A stretch of 64,000 nt of DNA from SYAC01 sp046048055 (GTDB lineage Bacteria; Planctomycetota; Phycisphaerae; Phycisphaerales; SM1A02). The translations under genes and the position numbers were made by a program. Below the pieces are notes generated by a model, which had not been told where the DNA came from, did no database searches, and saw only the letters and a list, made by a program, of their open reading frames with translations. The DNA lies in NCBI GenBank assembly GCA_046048055.1, contig JBJOGW010000002.1, forward strand, positions 1-64,000, given 5' to 3'. Below are positions 48,787 through 56,299 of this stretch, piece by piece (position 1 is the stretch's first letter; each line of letters starts with the position of its first letter).

Positions 48787-50313
48787 TCATCCACGGACCG
48801 TCCCCGTTTCGGAGGACCGGACCCTGTGGATGGCCTGGGTGGTGCTCACGCCGGGGATGTGCGCCAGCAGCCGCAGGTCAATGCCCAACTCCTGGATCAA
48901 CGCGTGCTCGGCCACGTCCTCTGGCGTTCGATAGTCGCCGCCCTTGGCGTAGATCGTCGGCCGCACGGCGCGGATCACCTCGTGGGCGCCGCGCTCGTCG
49001 AACCAGGTGACCAGGTCCACGCATTCCAGCGCTGCCAGAACTTCCATCCGCTGCTCCAGCGGAAAGACAGGCCGGTCGTCGCCCTTGAGCGATCGGACCG
49101 ATCGATCCGTGTTCACCGCGACCACCAGCGCATCGCCGAGTTCCCTCGCCTCCCGCAGGCTGCTCACGTGGCCTGCGTGCAGGATGTCGAAGCACCCGTT
49201 GGTCAGCACGACGCGCTGGCCCAAGGCGCGCCTTGCCTCCAGCTCCACCTGCAGCGCCTCGCGGCCACGGATCTTGCCGGTCATGTGCCCGGCCTGCGCC
49301 AGGGCCTGACGGCGCACCTGGGCGAACGGGATCGGGCGAGCCCCGAACACCTCCACCTCGAGCCCAGCCGCGACGTTGGACAGGGCCACGGCTTCCGGCC
49401 ACGGGAAACCGTTGGCCAACGCCGCCGCCAGGGCCGCCAGCACCATGTCGCCGGCGCCCGTCACGTCGTACACGCGGCGAGCCACCGTGGGCACGTGCAC
49501 CGGCTCCGTGCCGGCACGCTCCAGGAACGCGCCATGCCGGTCCAGCGTGAGCACCACGGCATGCAGGTTGAACCGCTCGCGCAGCGCACGAGCCATCGCC
49601 TGCAGTTCCGCCGGTACGAACTCGGCCATGGGCTTGCGTCCCGAGGCCAGACACGCCTCGGTGCGGTTGGGCGTGATGGCGGTGGCTCCCGCGTACCGCG
49701 TGTAGTCGGCGATCGCGGCGGGGTCCACCAGCACCGGCTTGCCATGCTTGCGGCCGATCGCGATCACGCCCTGGCACAGCGTGGGCGTGCAGACGCCCTT
49801 GGCGTAGTCCTCCAGGCAGATCACGTCGGAACCCGCCGCGGCGGCGTCGATCATCTGGAGCAGGCGCGACTCGATCGCCGGATCGATTGGGTCCCGGCTC
49901 TCGATGTCCACGCGGAACATCTTCTGCGGATGACGGTGCTGCGCCAGGCCCACGATGCTCCTCTTGACCGTGGTGGGCCGACCCGCGTCCTCCACAAGCC
50001 CGTCGGCCACGCAGCCGCCTTCGGCCAGCAGCCTCCGCAGGGTGGCCGCCTCCGCGTCCTTGCCCGTCACGCCGAAGCACTGCACGGCGCCGCCCAGTGC
50101 CGCCGCGCACAGCGCCACGTTGCTCGATCCACCCGCCGTCTGCTCCAGGTCGGTGCCACCGCGGCTCAGCAGCACCGGAACCGGCGCATCGGGGCTCAAT
50201 CGCTCGGCGGCGCCGTGCTGCGCCTGGTCCAGCATGAAGTCGCCCACCACCAGCACCCGAAAAGGCTTCCACCCTGCCAGCAGCGGAATCAGGTTCTCGG
50301 CGTTGCCGCTCAT
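48787..50313 (-). CDS. hldE: Bifunctional heptose 7-phosphate kinase / heptose 1-phosphate adenylyltransferase
   Basis: HldE makes ADP-D-glycero-beta-D-manno-heptose for lipopolysaccharide core. The 508-residue protein has an N-terminal ribokinase-type domain (about residues 1-335, with VVGDFMLDQ, AGGSSNVALCAAALGG and the catalytic DVTGAGDMVLA). Its C-terminal nucleotidyltransferase domain (about 365-508) has TNGCFDILHAGHVSSL and AVNTDRSVRSLKGDDRPV. Both halves are intact. It is the last gene of an operon with a GT9 glycosyltransferase, maf and lpxK, 9 bases after lpxK, which supports a full LPS pathway. Confidence 0.94.
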   Translation of the reverse strand: MSGNAENLIPLLAGWKPFRVLVVGDFMLDQAQHGAAERLSPDAPVPVLLSRGGTDLEQTAGGSSNVALCAAALGGAVQCFGVTGKDAEAATLRRLLAEGGCVADGLVEDAGRPTTVKRSIVGLAQHRHPQKMFRVDIESRDPIDPAIESRLLQMIDAAAAGSDVICLEDYAKGVCTPTLCQGVIAIGRKHGKPVLVDPAAIADYTRYAGATAITPNRTEACLASGRKPMAEFVPAELQAMARALRERFNLHAVVLTLDRHGAFLERAGTEPVHVPTVARRVYDVTGAGDMVLAALAAALANGFPWPEAVALSNVAAGLEVEVFGARPIPFAQVRRQALAQAGHMTGKIRGREALQVELEARRALGQRVVLTNGCFDILHAGHVSSLREARELGDALVVAVNTDRSVRSLKGDDRPVFPLEQRMEVLAALECVDLVTWFDERGAHEVIRAVRPTIYAKGGDYRTPEDVAEHALIQELGIDLRLLAHIPGVSTTQAIHRVRSSETGTVRG

Positions 50314-50322
50314 GAGATCAGT

Positions 50323-51345
50323 CTATCGGTCCGCAACGGGTTTCCAGCATCGAATCCGCTCCCGGAGGCGATCGACCAGGAGCCGCTCGCCCTCGAGGAA
50401 GGCCACGGCCACCTCGGGGCGGAGCACCGGCAAGGCATCCGCGGGGATCAGCGAATGCAGCTTCATCCAGTCCTTCTCGGTGCACAGGATGGCCGAGGCG
50501 CCCTTGCGGCGCGCCCGCCGCATCAGATCGGCCACATTCGAGGCGCTGAAGCCGTGGTGGTCCCGCAGCGATGGCATGTCCACGACCGTGGCTCCCGCCT
50601 GCCGGGCCTGCATGGCGAAGGCGGCGGGGTTTCCGATGCCCGCCCAGATGGCCACGTTGCGGCCGGCAAGCGTTCCGATGCCGGCGTCGTGATCCTGGTC
50701 GCGATCGAACCCTCGCAGGGACTTCCACGCGAACCGGGTCCAAGCCGTCACCGGTCGTCCGTGCCAACGTTCCAGTGCGTCGGCCAACCCTCCGTCCACC
50801 GCCGTCGCTCGTGTCACGATCACGCCGTCGGCCCGATGCAACGCCGAGAGCGGCTCGCGGAGCCAGCCCCAGGGGAGCAATCGGTCGTCCAGGCACGGTC
50901 GCGTGGCGTCCACCAGCACCAGGTCCAGGTCCCTTGCCACGGCACGATGCTGGAAGCCGTCATCCAGCACCAGCGCCTGCACATCGGGCCGTTCCGCCAG
51001 CAACCGCATGATCGCCGCACGCCGATCCGCCCCGACCGACACCGGAACGTCGTCCAGCGTTGCCCGATGCTCCATCACCTCGTCTGCCCGCTCTCCACCC
51101 CGGTGCCCCCGCAGCACCACGCCGGGCCGAATTCCCTCGGATCGCAGCGCACCGCAGATCCAGCGAACCAGCGGCGACTTGCCCGTGCCTCCCACGGCAA
51201 CGTTGCCCACGGAGATCACCGGGCGCGGTGCCCGCCACGCGGACACACGATCCAGCCGCGCGTTCCGGAGGCGCACCGCCGCACCCCAGACGATGGACGC
51301 CGGGAAGGTCACCGGCGCGCACCATGCGGGAAGCGGCCCGCTCAT
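50323..51345 (-). CDS. lpxK: Tetraacyldisaccharide 4'-kinase
   Basis: LpxK phosphorylates the 4' position of the lipid A disaccharide at the inner membrane. The 340-residue protein has the N-terminal membrane-associated segment (CAPVTFPASIVWGAAVRLRN), the P-loop VGNVAVGGTGKSPLV and the family blocks LDDGFQHRAVARDLDLVLVD and DHHGFSASNVADL. The ATG at 51345 overlaps the maf stop (ATGA) and was chosen over an earlier in-frame start. Its presence with hldE argues that this organism makes lipid A. Confidence 0.93.
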   Translation of the reverse strand: MSGPLPAWCAPVTFPASIVWGAAVRLRNARLDRVSAWRAPRPVISVGNVAVGGTGKSPLVRWICGALRSEGIRPGVVLRGHRGGERADEVMEHRATLDDVPVSVGADRRAAIMRLLAERPDVQALVLDDGFQHRAVARDLDLVLVDATRPCLDDRLLPWGWLREPLSALHRADGVIVTRATAVDGGLADALERWHGRPVTAWTRFAWKSLRGFDRDQDHDAGIGTLAGRNVAIWAGIGNPAAFAMQARQAGATVVDMPSLRDHHGFSASNVADLMRRARRKGASAILCTEKDWMKLHSLIPADALPVLRPEVAVAFLEGERLLVDRLRERIRCWKPVADR

Positions 51346-51917
51346 GCCAACGTCTCCAGCGCGGAGACGACGCGCTTCCACGGCAAGCCAGCCACCGTGT
51401 CCGGATCACCCTCGCATCGAATCGGCCAACCGGCACGCAGGCGATCGTCCAGGTCGTAGGCACCCGCACGACCGCGCCAGCCACCGGACTGCAGGTACGC
51501 CTCCACGACCTCCAGGCCGGGTGACCCCAACCACACCCTCGCCTCATCCGCAAACACCACGCGTCGCGGTCCATGCAGGATCGCCACACCCGTCACCACG
51601 CCGTGCCATCGATCCACCATGGTGGCCAGCATGGTGCGGGCCTGCGAGACATCCACGGGGGTTCCGATCGAGCGCCCATCCACCGTGCAGATGGTGTCGG
51701 CGGCCAGCACCGCGGCATGGCGGCACGCCTCGGGGAAGGCGTCCCGGGCGGACTCCGCCTTGCGCAGCGCCAGCATCCCGGCGATCTCCGCCGCATGGCC
51801 CTGCGGTGGCTGGGGGGGATCCTCGAACGGCGCCTCCACGGCGCGATAGGCCACGCCTTCGCGATCAAGAATCTCCATGCGACGCCGGGACCGGCTGGCC
51901 AGCACCAGACTCACCAT
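51342..51917 (-). CDS. maf: Maf family nucleoside triphosphate pyrophosphatase
   Basis: Maf proteins hydrolyse non-canonical or modified nucleoside triphosphates. The 191-residue protein has the N-terminal LVLASRSRRRMEILDREG, the catalytic AAVLAADTICTVDG and WRGRAGAYDLDD near the C-terminus, with the family length. The ATG at 51917 was preferred over an in-frame TTG at 51932; it overlaps the upstream stop by 7 bases (ATGGTGA) and has GGGGA before it. Position in an LPS operon is probably only co-transcription. Confidence 0.9.
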   Translation of the reverse strand: MVSLVLASRSRRRMEILDREGVAYRAVEAPFEDPPQPPQGHAAEIAGMLALRKAESARDAFPEACRHAAVLAADTICTVDGRSIGTPVDVSQARTMLATMVDRWHGVVTGVAILHGPRRVVFADEARVWLGSPGLEVVEAYLQSGGWRGRAGAYDLDDRLRAGWPIRCEGDPDTVAGLPWKRVVSALETLA

Positions 51918-52948
51918 CGTGGTCCCCGGCAAAGTTCGCGTTCGAGCAAGGATCGCACACGATCCACGCCGATGGACGCCATGCGAGCCGCCATCGCGTC
52001 ATGCCGGTAGGCGTGAGGATCGGATGGCGGCTCGCCCTCGGCGCTCACCACGCAGTCGCCACGCTGGTACGGACCGACCTGGCGAGGATCCGTGGCTCCA
52101 TAGATGCCCACCAACGGCCGCCCAAGCCCCGCCGCCGCATGAATGGCCGCGGAGTCGTTGGCCACCACCGCATCCGCGTCCGCGATGGCCGCGAGCCACT
52201 GCGCCAGCGGCAGCCGGCCACAGAGGTTCACCGCGCCGCAAGGCGGCATGGCCGCCTGCACCTGCGCCCGCTCGCTGGGCGCGCCCACCATCACCACCCG
52301 ATGTCCTTGCTTCACCAGGCCCGCCGCCAGTTCCCTCCATCGCTCCGCGGGCCATCGCTTGGCGATCCAGCGGCTCGTGGGCGCCAGCATCACGAATCGA
52401 CCGTCGACGCCCAGGTCGCCCCGGATGCTCCGCCAGGCATCCGCACTGCCGGGCGGAAGATGAATGCGCGCGTCCCGCACCGGCGCCACGCCGGCATCCT
52501 CCAGCAGTGCCAGCATGCGCTCGGTGGCGTCTGAACCTCCCCGAACCGGGTGGCGCTCATTCGCGGCCAGCCAGGCACCTTCGCGGGCATGCATCCACCC
52601 AACGCGCCGCCGCGCGCCGGTCGACCACATGAAGAAGCCGCTGCGGAAGAGCCCCTGCAGGTCCAGCACCAGGTCGTAGCGAGCTCGCCCCAGCCCCCGC
52701 GCAAAGGCCAGCACCTCCGCGAGGACACCGGGATGCCACCAACGCCGCCAGGCCCGGCGCGGAAAGGTGATCACGGCGTGCAAGCCCGGATGTCCCCGCA
52801 CCACGTCGGCGAAGTCCTCCTGCACCAGCCAGTCGATCCGGGCCCCAGGATGGGCGTTCCGAAGACTTGCCAGGATCGGCATGCTCCGGCACACGTCGCC
52901 CAGGGCGCTGGGCTTGACAAGAAGGATGCGCCCGATCGGGGGGCTCAT
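51911..52948 (-). CDS. Glycosyltransferase family 9 (heptosyltransferase-like)
   Basis: The 345-residue protein has the GT9 N-terminus ILLVKPSALGDVCRSMPILA and the acceptor-domain blocks LDLQGLFRSGFFMWSTGARR. The C-terminal nucleotide-sugar domain has LAPTSRWIAKRWPAERWREL and NDSAAIHAAAGLGRPLVGIY. GT9 enzymes such as WaaC and WaaF add heptose to LPS core, matching the hldE gene in the same operon; other GT9 substrates are possible. It is the first gene of the operon, and its ATG lies 12 bases from a TATACC hexamer shared with the divergent kinase gene. Confidence 0.9.
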   Translation of the reverse strand: MSPPIGRILLVKPSALGDVCRSMPILASLRNAHPGARIDWLVQEDFADVVRGHPGLHAVITFPRRAWRRWWHPGVLAEVLAFARGLGRARYDLVLDLQGLFRSGFFMWSTGARRRVGWMHAREGAWLAANERHPVRGGSDATERMLALLEDAGVAPVRDARIHLPPGSADAWRSIRGDLGVDGRFVMLAPTSRWIAKRWPAERWRELAAGLVKQGHRVVMVGAPSERAQVQAAMPPCGAVNLCGRLPLAQWLAAIADADAVVANDSAAIHAAAGLGRPLVGIYGATDPRQVGPYQRGDCVVSAEGEPPSDPHAYRHDAMAARMASIGVDRVRSLLERELCRGPRW

Positions 52949-52960
52949 GCGTATGGCCAA

Positions 52961-52968
52961 GGTATAGT
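52961..52968. promoter_or_regulatory. Overlapping divergent -10 hexamers between LPS operon and kinase gene
   Basis: Plus strand TATAGT (52963-52968) is 12 bases before the ATG at 52981. Minus strand TATACC (52966-52961) is 12 bases before the ATG at 52948. The hexamers share a TATA core and are placed symmetrically within a 32-bp gap. Confidence 0.55.
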
Positions 52969-52980
52969 CCCGCCCCCGGC

Positions 52981-54276
52981 ATGACCGAGACCGCCCACGT
53001 GTCCGAATCCCAGCCCTCCCCATCCGGTTCCAGCCGCCCCTCTCCGGGCGATTCGGCGTCAGGTCGCTCCGGTGGCGACACGGTGGTGGGCCGCGCCGTC
53101 GTCGACCGAGGCTGGGCCACGCGCGAGGAAGTCGACAAGTGCCGCGAGATCCAGTCGCGGCTGCCACCGGGCACACGGCTGACCGAGGTGCTGGTCCAGA
53201 AGGAAGTGGTCACGCGACGACAGCTGGCCCGCCTCCAGAAGGAGCTGGAGAGCGACCGCGGCCAGGCGGCGATCCCCGGATACCAGATGATGCGCAAACT
53301 GGGCGCCGGAGCCATGGCCACGGTGTACCTGGCCAGGCAGCTCTCCCTGGACCGCCTGGTGGCGATCAAGATCCTGCCCAAGAAGTTCAGCAGCGACCCG
53401 AAGTTCATCGAGCGCTTCTACAAGGAGGGCCGGGCCGCCGCCAAGCTCAACGACCAGCACATCGTGGGTGCCCTCGACGTGGGTCAGGCGGGCGAGCACC
53501 ACTACTTCGTGATGGAGTTCGTCGACGGCGACACGGTGCATGACCGCATCGTGGCGGCCAAGCGCATGCCCGAGCCCGAGGCACTCGCGCTGATCCGGCA
53601 GGTGGCGCTCGCCCTGCGGCACGCCCACGAGAAGGGCTTCATCCACCGGGACATCAAGCCCAAGAACATCATGATCAGCAAGGCGGGCGTGGCCAAGCTG
53701 GCCGATCTGGGTCTGGCCCGGGCCGTCAGCGACCGAGAGGCCGCCGAGGCCGAGGCTGGAAAGGCTTTCGGCACCCCCTACTACATCAGTCCCGAACAGG
53801 CGCGCGGAGCCGCCAACATCACGCCGGCGGCCGACATCTACGGGCTGGGGGCCACCTTCTATCACATGCTCACGGGCCGCGTTCCGTTCGAGGGCAAGAA
53901 CCCCACCGAGGTGATGCAGCGACACCTGAAGGAGGCACTCACGCCACCGGACCACCTGGTGCCCGAGCTCTCGCAGGGCACGGCCATGATCGTGGAGATG
54001 ATGATGGCCAAGGACGCGCGGGATCGTTACCAGAATGCGTCGCAGCTGCTCGAGGATCTCGACGCCATCATCGCGGGCCAGCCACCCGTGCATGCGCGAC
54101 CTGCCGAGGCCTTCGTGACGCAGTTCGAGGGCGCCGCGCCATCCTCGAACGCGGATGCCGACGAACCGATCCCGGTGCTTCCGGGATCATCGCGAGGCAT
54201 GCCCTGGCTCTCGCTGGCGCTCGGAGCCCTGCTCCTGGCCAGCGCACTGGTCAACCTGTGGCTGCTGATGCGATGA
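52981..54276 (+). CDS. Eukaryotic-type Ser/Thr protein kinase with C-terminal TM
   Basis: The 431-residue protein has a Ser/Pro-rich N-terminus, a helical region of about 60 residues (ATREEVDKCREIQSRLPPGT) and then a Hanks-type kinase domain (about residues 100-365). Conserved residues are the Gly loop LGAGAMATV, Lys130 in VAIKIL, catalytic Asp224 in HRDIKPKN and, in place of DFG, DLG at Asp242. The activation-loop end is GTPYYISPEQARG. A single TM helix near the C-terminus (WLSLALGALLLASALVNLWL) anchors it, with almost nothing outside, so it lacks a sensor domain. It is divergent from the LPS operon and converges on ridA. The target is unknown. Confidence 0.93.
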   Translation: MTETAHVSESQPSPSGSSRPSPGDSASGRSGGDTVVGRAVVDRGWATREEVDKCREIQSRLPPGTRLTEVLVQKEVVTRRQLARLQKELESDRGQAAIPGYQMMRKLGAGAMATVYLARQLSLDRLVAIKILPKKFSSDPKFIERFYKEGRAAAKLNDQHIVGALDVGQAGEHHYFVMEFVDGDTVHDRIVAAKRMPEPEALALIRQVALALRHAHEKGFIHRDIKPKNIMISKAGVAKLADLGLARAVSDREAAEAEAGKAFGTPYYISPEQARGAANITPAADIYGLGATFYHMLTGRVPFEGKNPTEVMQRHLKEALTPPDHLVPELSQGTAMIVEMMMAKDARDRYQNASQLLEDLDAIIAGQPPVHARPAEAFVTQFEGAAPSSNADADEPIPVLPGSSRGMPWLSLALGALLLASALVNLWLLMR

Positions 54277-54287
54277 TCGTCGGCCAC

Positions 54288-54752
54288 TCAGGCCACCGCC
54301 GCGAGCACTTCCACTTCAACGCAGGCACCCAGCGGCAACGCCACATTGCCCACTGCTGCACGCGCGTGACGACCGGCCTCGCCAAGAACCTGCTGAAACA
54401 GTTCGCTGGCTCCGTTGGCGACCTTGGGCTGCTCTGCGAAGCCCGCGTCGCTGCACACGAACACCCCCACGCGAATGATGCGTCGCACGTTGTCGAGCCC
54501 GCCCGCGGCATCGGCCAGCACCGCCAGCGCGTTCAGGGCCGCCTGCCGTGCCGCATCGGCGGCCACTTCCACTGTCACTTGGCTGGGGACTGAACCCTTG
54601 GCCACCATGGCCCCGTCCCGCATGGGCAGTTGCCCGCTGACGAACACCATGCCTTCGTGCCGCACGAACGGCACGTAGGCCGCCACAGGCTTGGGGGCGG
54701 GGGGCAACGAAAGTCCGAGAGCCTTCAGGCGGGCCATGGGTGTATCGCTCAT
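54288..54752 (-). CDS. RidA/YjgF family protein
   Basis: The 154-residue protein matches the YjgF/RidA family, whose archetype hydrolyses reactive enamine/imine intermediates. Visible blocks are FVRHEGMVFVSGQLPMRDG, AARQAALNALAVLADAAGGL, VRRIIRVGVFV and GRHARAAVGNVALPLGACVE. The conserved Arg and Glu near the end are present. Its length and the PKPVAAYVPFVRHEG start suggest the RidA subgroup with a longer N-terminus, for which deaminase activity is not certain. The start at 54752 fits the family; the frame extends further upstream without homology. Confidence 0.9.
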   Translation of the reverse strand: MSDTPMARLKALGLSLPPAPKPVAAYVPFVRHEGMVFVSGQLPMRDGAMVAKGSVPSQVTVEVAADAARQAALNALAVLADAAGGLDNVRRIIRVGVFVCSDAGFAEQPKVANGASELFQQVLGEAGRHARAAVGNVALPLGACVEVEVLAAVA

Positions 54753-54823
54753 CAGGGCATCTTGCCGGAACCCGGACTGAATTGCCAGCGAATCGCTCTT
54801 GCGGCCCATCGCGAAGTTTGGGC

Positions 54824-54851
54824 TTGACGGACGTTGCGCTTCGGTTAGTTT
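54824..54851 (+). promoter_or_regulatory. Sigma-70-type promoter TTGACG-16-TAGTTT
   Basis: TTGACG (54824-54829) and TAGTTT (54846-54851) are separated by 16 bases in an otherwise gene-free region. It probably drives the pseudopilin-like pair at 55225-57262. Confidence 0.55.
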
Positions 54852-54870
54852 TTGGACTCTTCACTCTGGC

Positions 54871-54948
54871 CGTGTCCACATTGATTTCGCTGCTCGTCAG
54901 CACCCTGCCCTGATTGGCCGGATCCCCGGCCCCTGATTCGTGGACACG
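54871..54948 (+). ncRNA. Candidate structured leader element (nested hairpin with flanking repeats)
   Basis: CGTGTCCAC (54871-54879) pairs perfectly with GTGGACACG (54940-54948). Inside it, GGCCGG (54916-54921) pairs with CCGGCC (54926-54931) across ATCC. Identical CCCTGATT octamers (54908-54915 and 54931-54938) flank the inner hairpin. The arrangement starts about 20 bases after the promoter, consistent with a cis-acting RNA element. No known riboswitch is recognised. Confidence 0.4.
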
Positions 54949-54983
54949 ACCGACATTCCCCCACGCACGCCGATGCGGTCCTC

Positions 54984-55111
54984 CGCCCGGCGAGCGGTGT
55001 CGGATTGGCGGCCTCCCGAACGGGTCCCCCATCCAGCATGCCTGACTCTGGTGCCAAGTGGCCGTTGATGGCCACTGGTGCCGCAATGTGCACAGCCTCG
55101 CCCGGCGAGCG
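54984..55111 (+). repeat. Direct and inverted repeats in the distal leader
   Basis: CGCCCGGCGAGCG occurs at 54984-54996 and 55099-55111. Between them, CTGGTGCC occurs at 55049-55056 and 55075-55082, overlapping the ends of a 7-bp hairpin (AGTGGCC 55057-55063, GGCCACT 55070-55076, loop GTTGAT). Confidence 0.6.
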
Positions 55112-55224
55112 AGGCATCACGATCCTGCCAGCGAACCACGTGTCGCCACTGGCTCGGTCAACCCAGCCCGCGGCCCCGTCCAGCCGCACCTGCCACGGGA
55201 CAGCCTTCCCGCACGAGTCGACCC

Positions 55225-56247
55225 ATGCGAAACAATCGCGGCTTCACCCTCATCGAGCTTCTGGTGGTCATCGCCATCATCGCCCTCCTCATCGGCCTGC
55301 TGCTGCCGGCCCTTTCCAAGGCCCAGCAGAACGCCAAGGAAGTGAAGGATCGCGCCCAGGTCAAGCAGATCCATCAGGCGATGCTGGTCGAGGCCAACAA
55401 CGACAAGAGCGGTCGCCTGCCCACCCCGGGCCTGATCGACCGATTGGGTGTCCGTCAGGGAGCCACCACCATTCAGGAGCCTGGCGCTGGCCCCGAGGCG
55501 ATCGGCATGAACCACACCCGGTCGCTGCACTCGGCCATGATCGCCCGCCAGTACTACAACCCGGACCTGTGCGTCGGACCCACCGAGACCAACCCTGCGG
55601 TGGTGCAGATGGGCCAGGGCGGCACGAGGCCCTACGACTTCAACGCCTACAACGTGGCCGCCGACCGCTACTGGGACTACAACTTCGGCGACAACGTGGC
55701 CGTGGCCCAGATCAACGCGGCGCAGCTGGGTGCCAAGGTCCCGCAGGAACCCAACACCACCACGACCCAGCCCGGATACTCGAACGTCTCGTACGCCAAC
55801 CTGGGCCTCTGGGGGCTCCGCAAGGAAGTCCAGTGGCGCAACACCAATGACGCCAACAAGCCGCTGCTGGGCACCCGTGGCCTGAACCCCGCCCGTCGAT
55901 CCGATCAGCAGTACATGAACCTGAGCTACGCCACCAGCCTGATCGGACCCAAGCAGCAGTGGAACGGCAACATCTGCTTCGCGGACAACCACGTGGATCT
56001 GGTGACCACCTTCCGGCCCGACGGCGTGGTGTACGAGTGCGGCGGTGGTGACTCCGCTCGAGACGACATCTTCGACGCGGACACCCTGTTCAACGGCAAC
56101 ACCTGCCTGCAGCGAGGCGGCCCCAACGGATCCACCATCCTGCCCAGGTCCTCCGGCGACACCTGGCTGGGCGTGTTCTCGCGTCCGATCAGTTCCACCG
56201 CGATCCAGGACCCCATCTTCGACCTGAAGACGGACGGAACCCCCTGA
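55225..56247 (+). CDS. Pseudopilin-like exported protein (first of a pair)
   Basis: The 340-residue protein begins MRNNRG followed by FTLIELLVVIAIIALLIGLL, the prepilin peptidase cleavage/methylation motif and hydrophobic helix. Its C-terminal part (with KEVKDRAQVKQIHQAMLVEA and the tail motif NICFADNHVDLVTTFRPDG) resembles planctomycete DUF1559-type proteins, where an FxDGHV-like segment is common. The ATG at 55225 gives a 6-residue leader. It is followed 52 bases later by a paralogue with a matching layout (KQIHQ, then NVCFNDNHIQFERTF). No pilus or type II secretion machinery is nearby, so the role is unknown. Confidence 0.85.
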   Translation: MRNNRGFTLIELLVVIAIIALLIGLLLPALSKAQQNAKEVKDRAQVKQIHQAMLVEANNDKSGRLPTPGLIDRLGVRQGATTIQEPGAGPEAIGMNHTRSLHSAMIARQYYNPDLCVGPTETNPAVVQMGQGGTRPYDFNAYNVAADRYWDYNFGDNVAVAQINAAQLGAKVPQEPNTTTTQPGYSNVSYANLGLWGLRKEVQWRNTNDANKPLLGTRGLNPARRSDQQYMNLSYATSLIGPKQQWNGNICFADNHVDLVTTFRPDGVVYECGGGDSARDDIFDADTLFNGNTCLQRGGPNGSTILPRSSGDTWLGVFSRPISSTAIQDPIFDLKTDGTP

Positions 56248-56299
56248 TCCCGGCACACACCCACCCATGCACACCCGTACACAAATCCTGGAGAACACC

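Larger units (their letters stand above)
54753..55224 (+). other. 472-bp intergenic region: promoter and long structured leader before a pseudopilin-like gene
   Basis: No convincing gene is seen. A promoter at 54824-54851 would produce a leader of about 365 bases before the ATG at 55225. The leader contains nested inverted repeats and several exact direct repeats, listed separately. The gene downstream lacks a clear Shine-Dalgarno sequence. Confidence 0.6.

Noticed and set aside
48751..51459. 902-residue plus-strand open frame opposite hldE and lpxK
   Set aside because: Both minus-strand genes have full family motifs; the antisense translation has none.
55005..55224. Small open frame in the leader before the pseudopilin pair
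   Set aside because: Its codon use and composition differ from real genes here, it has no ribosome site, and it runs through the leader repeats.
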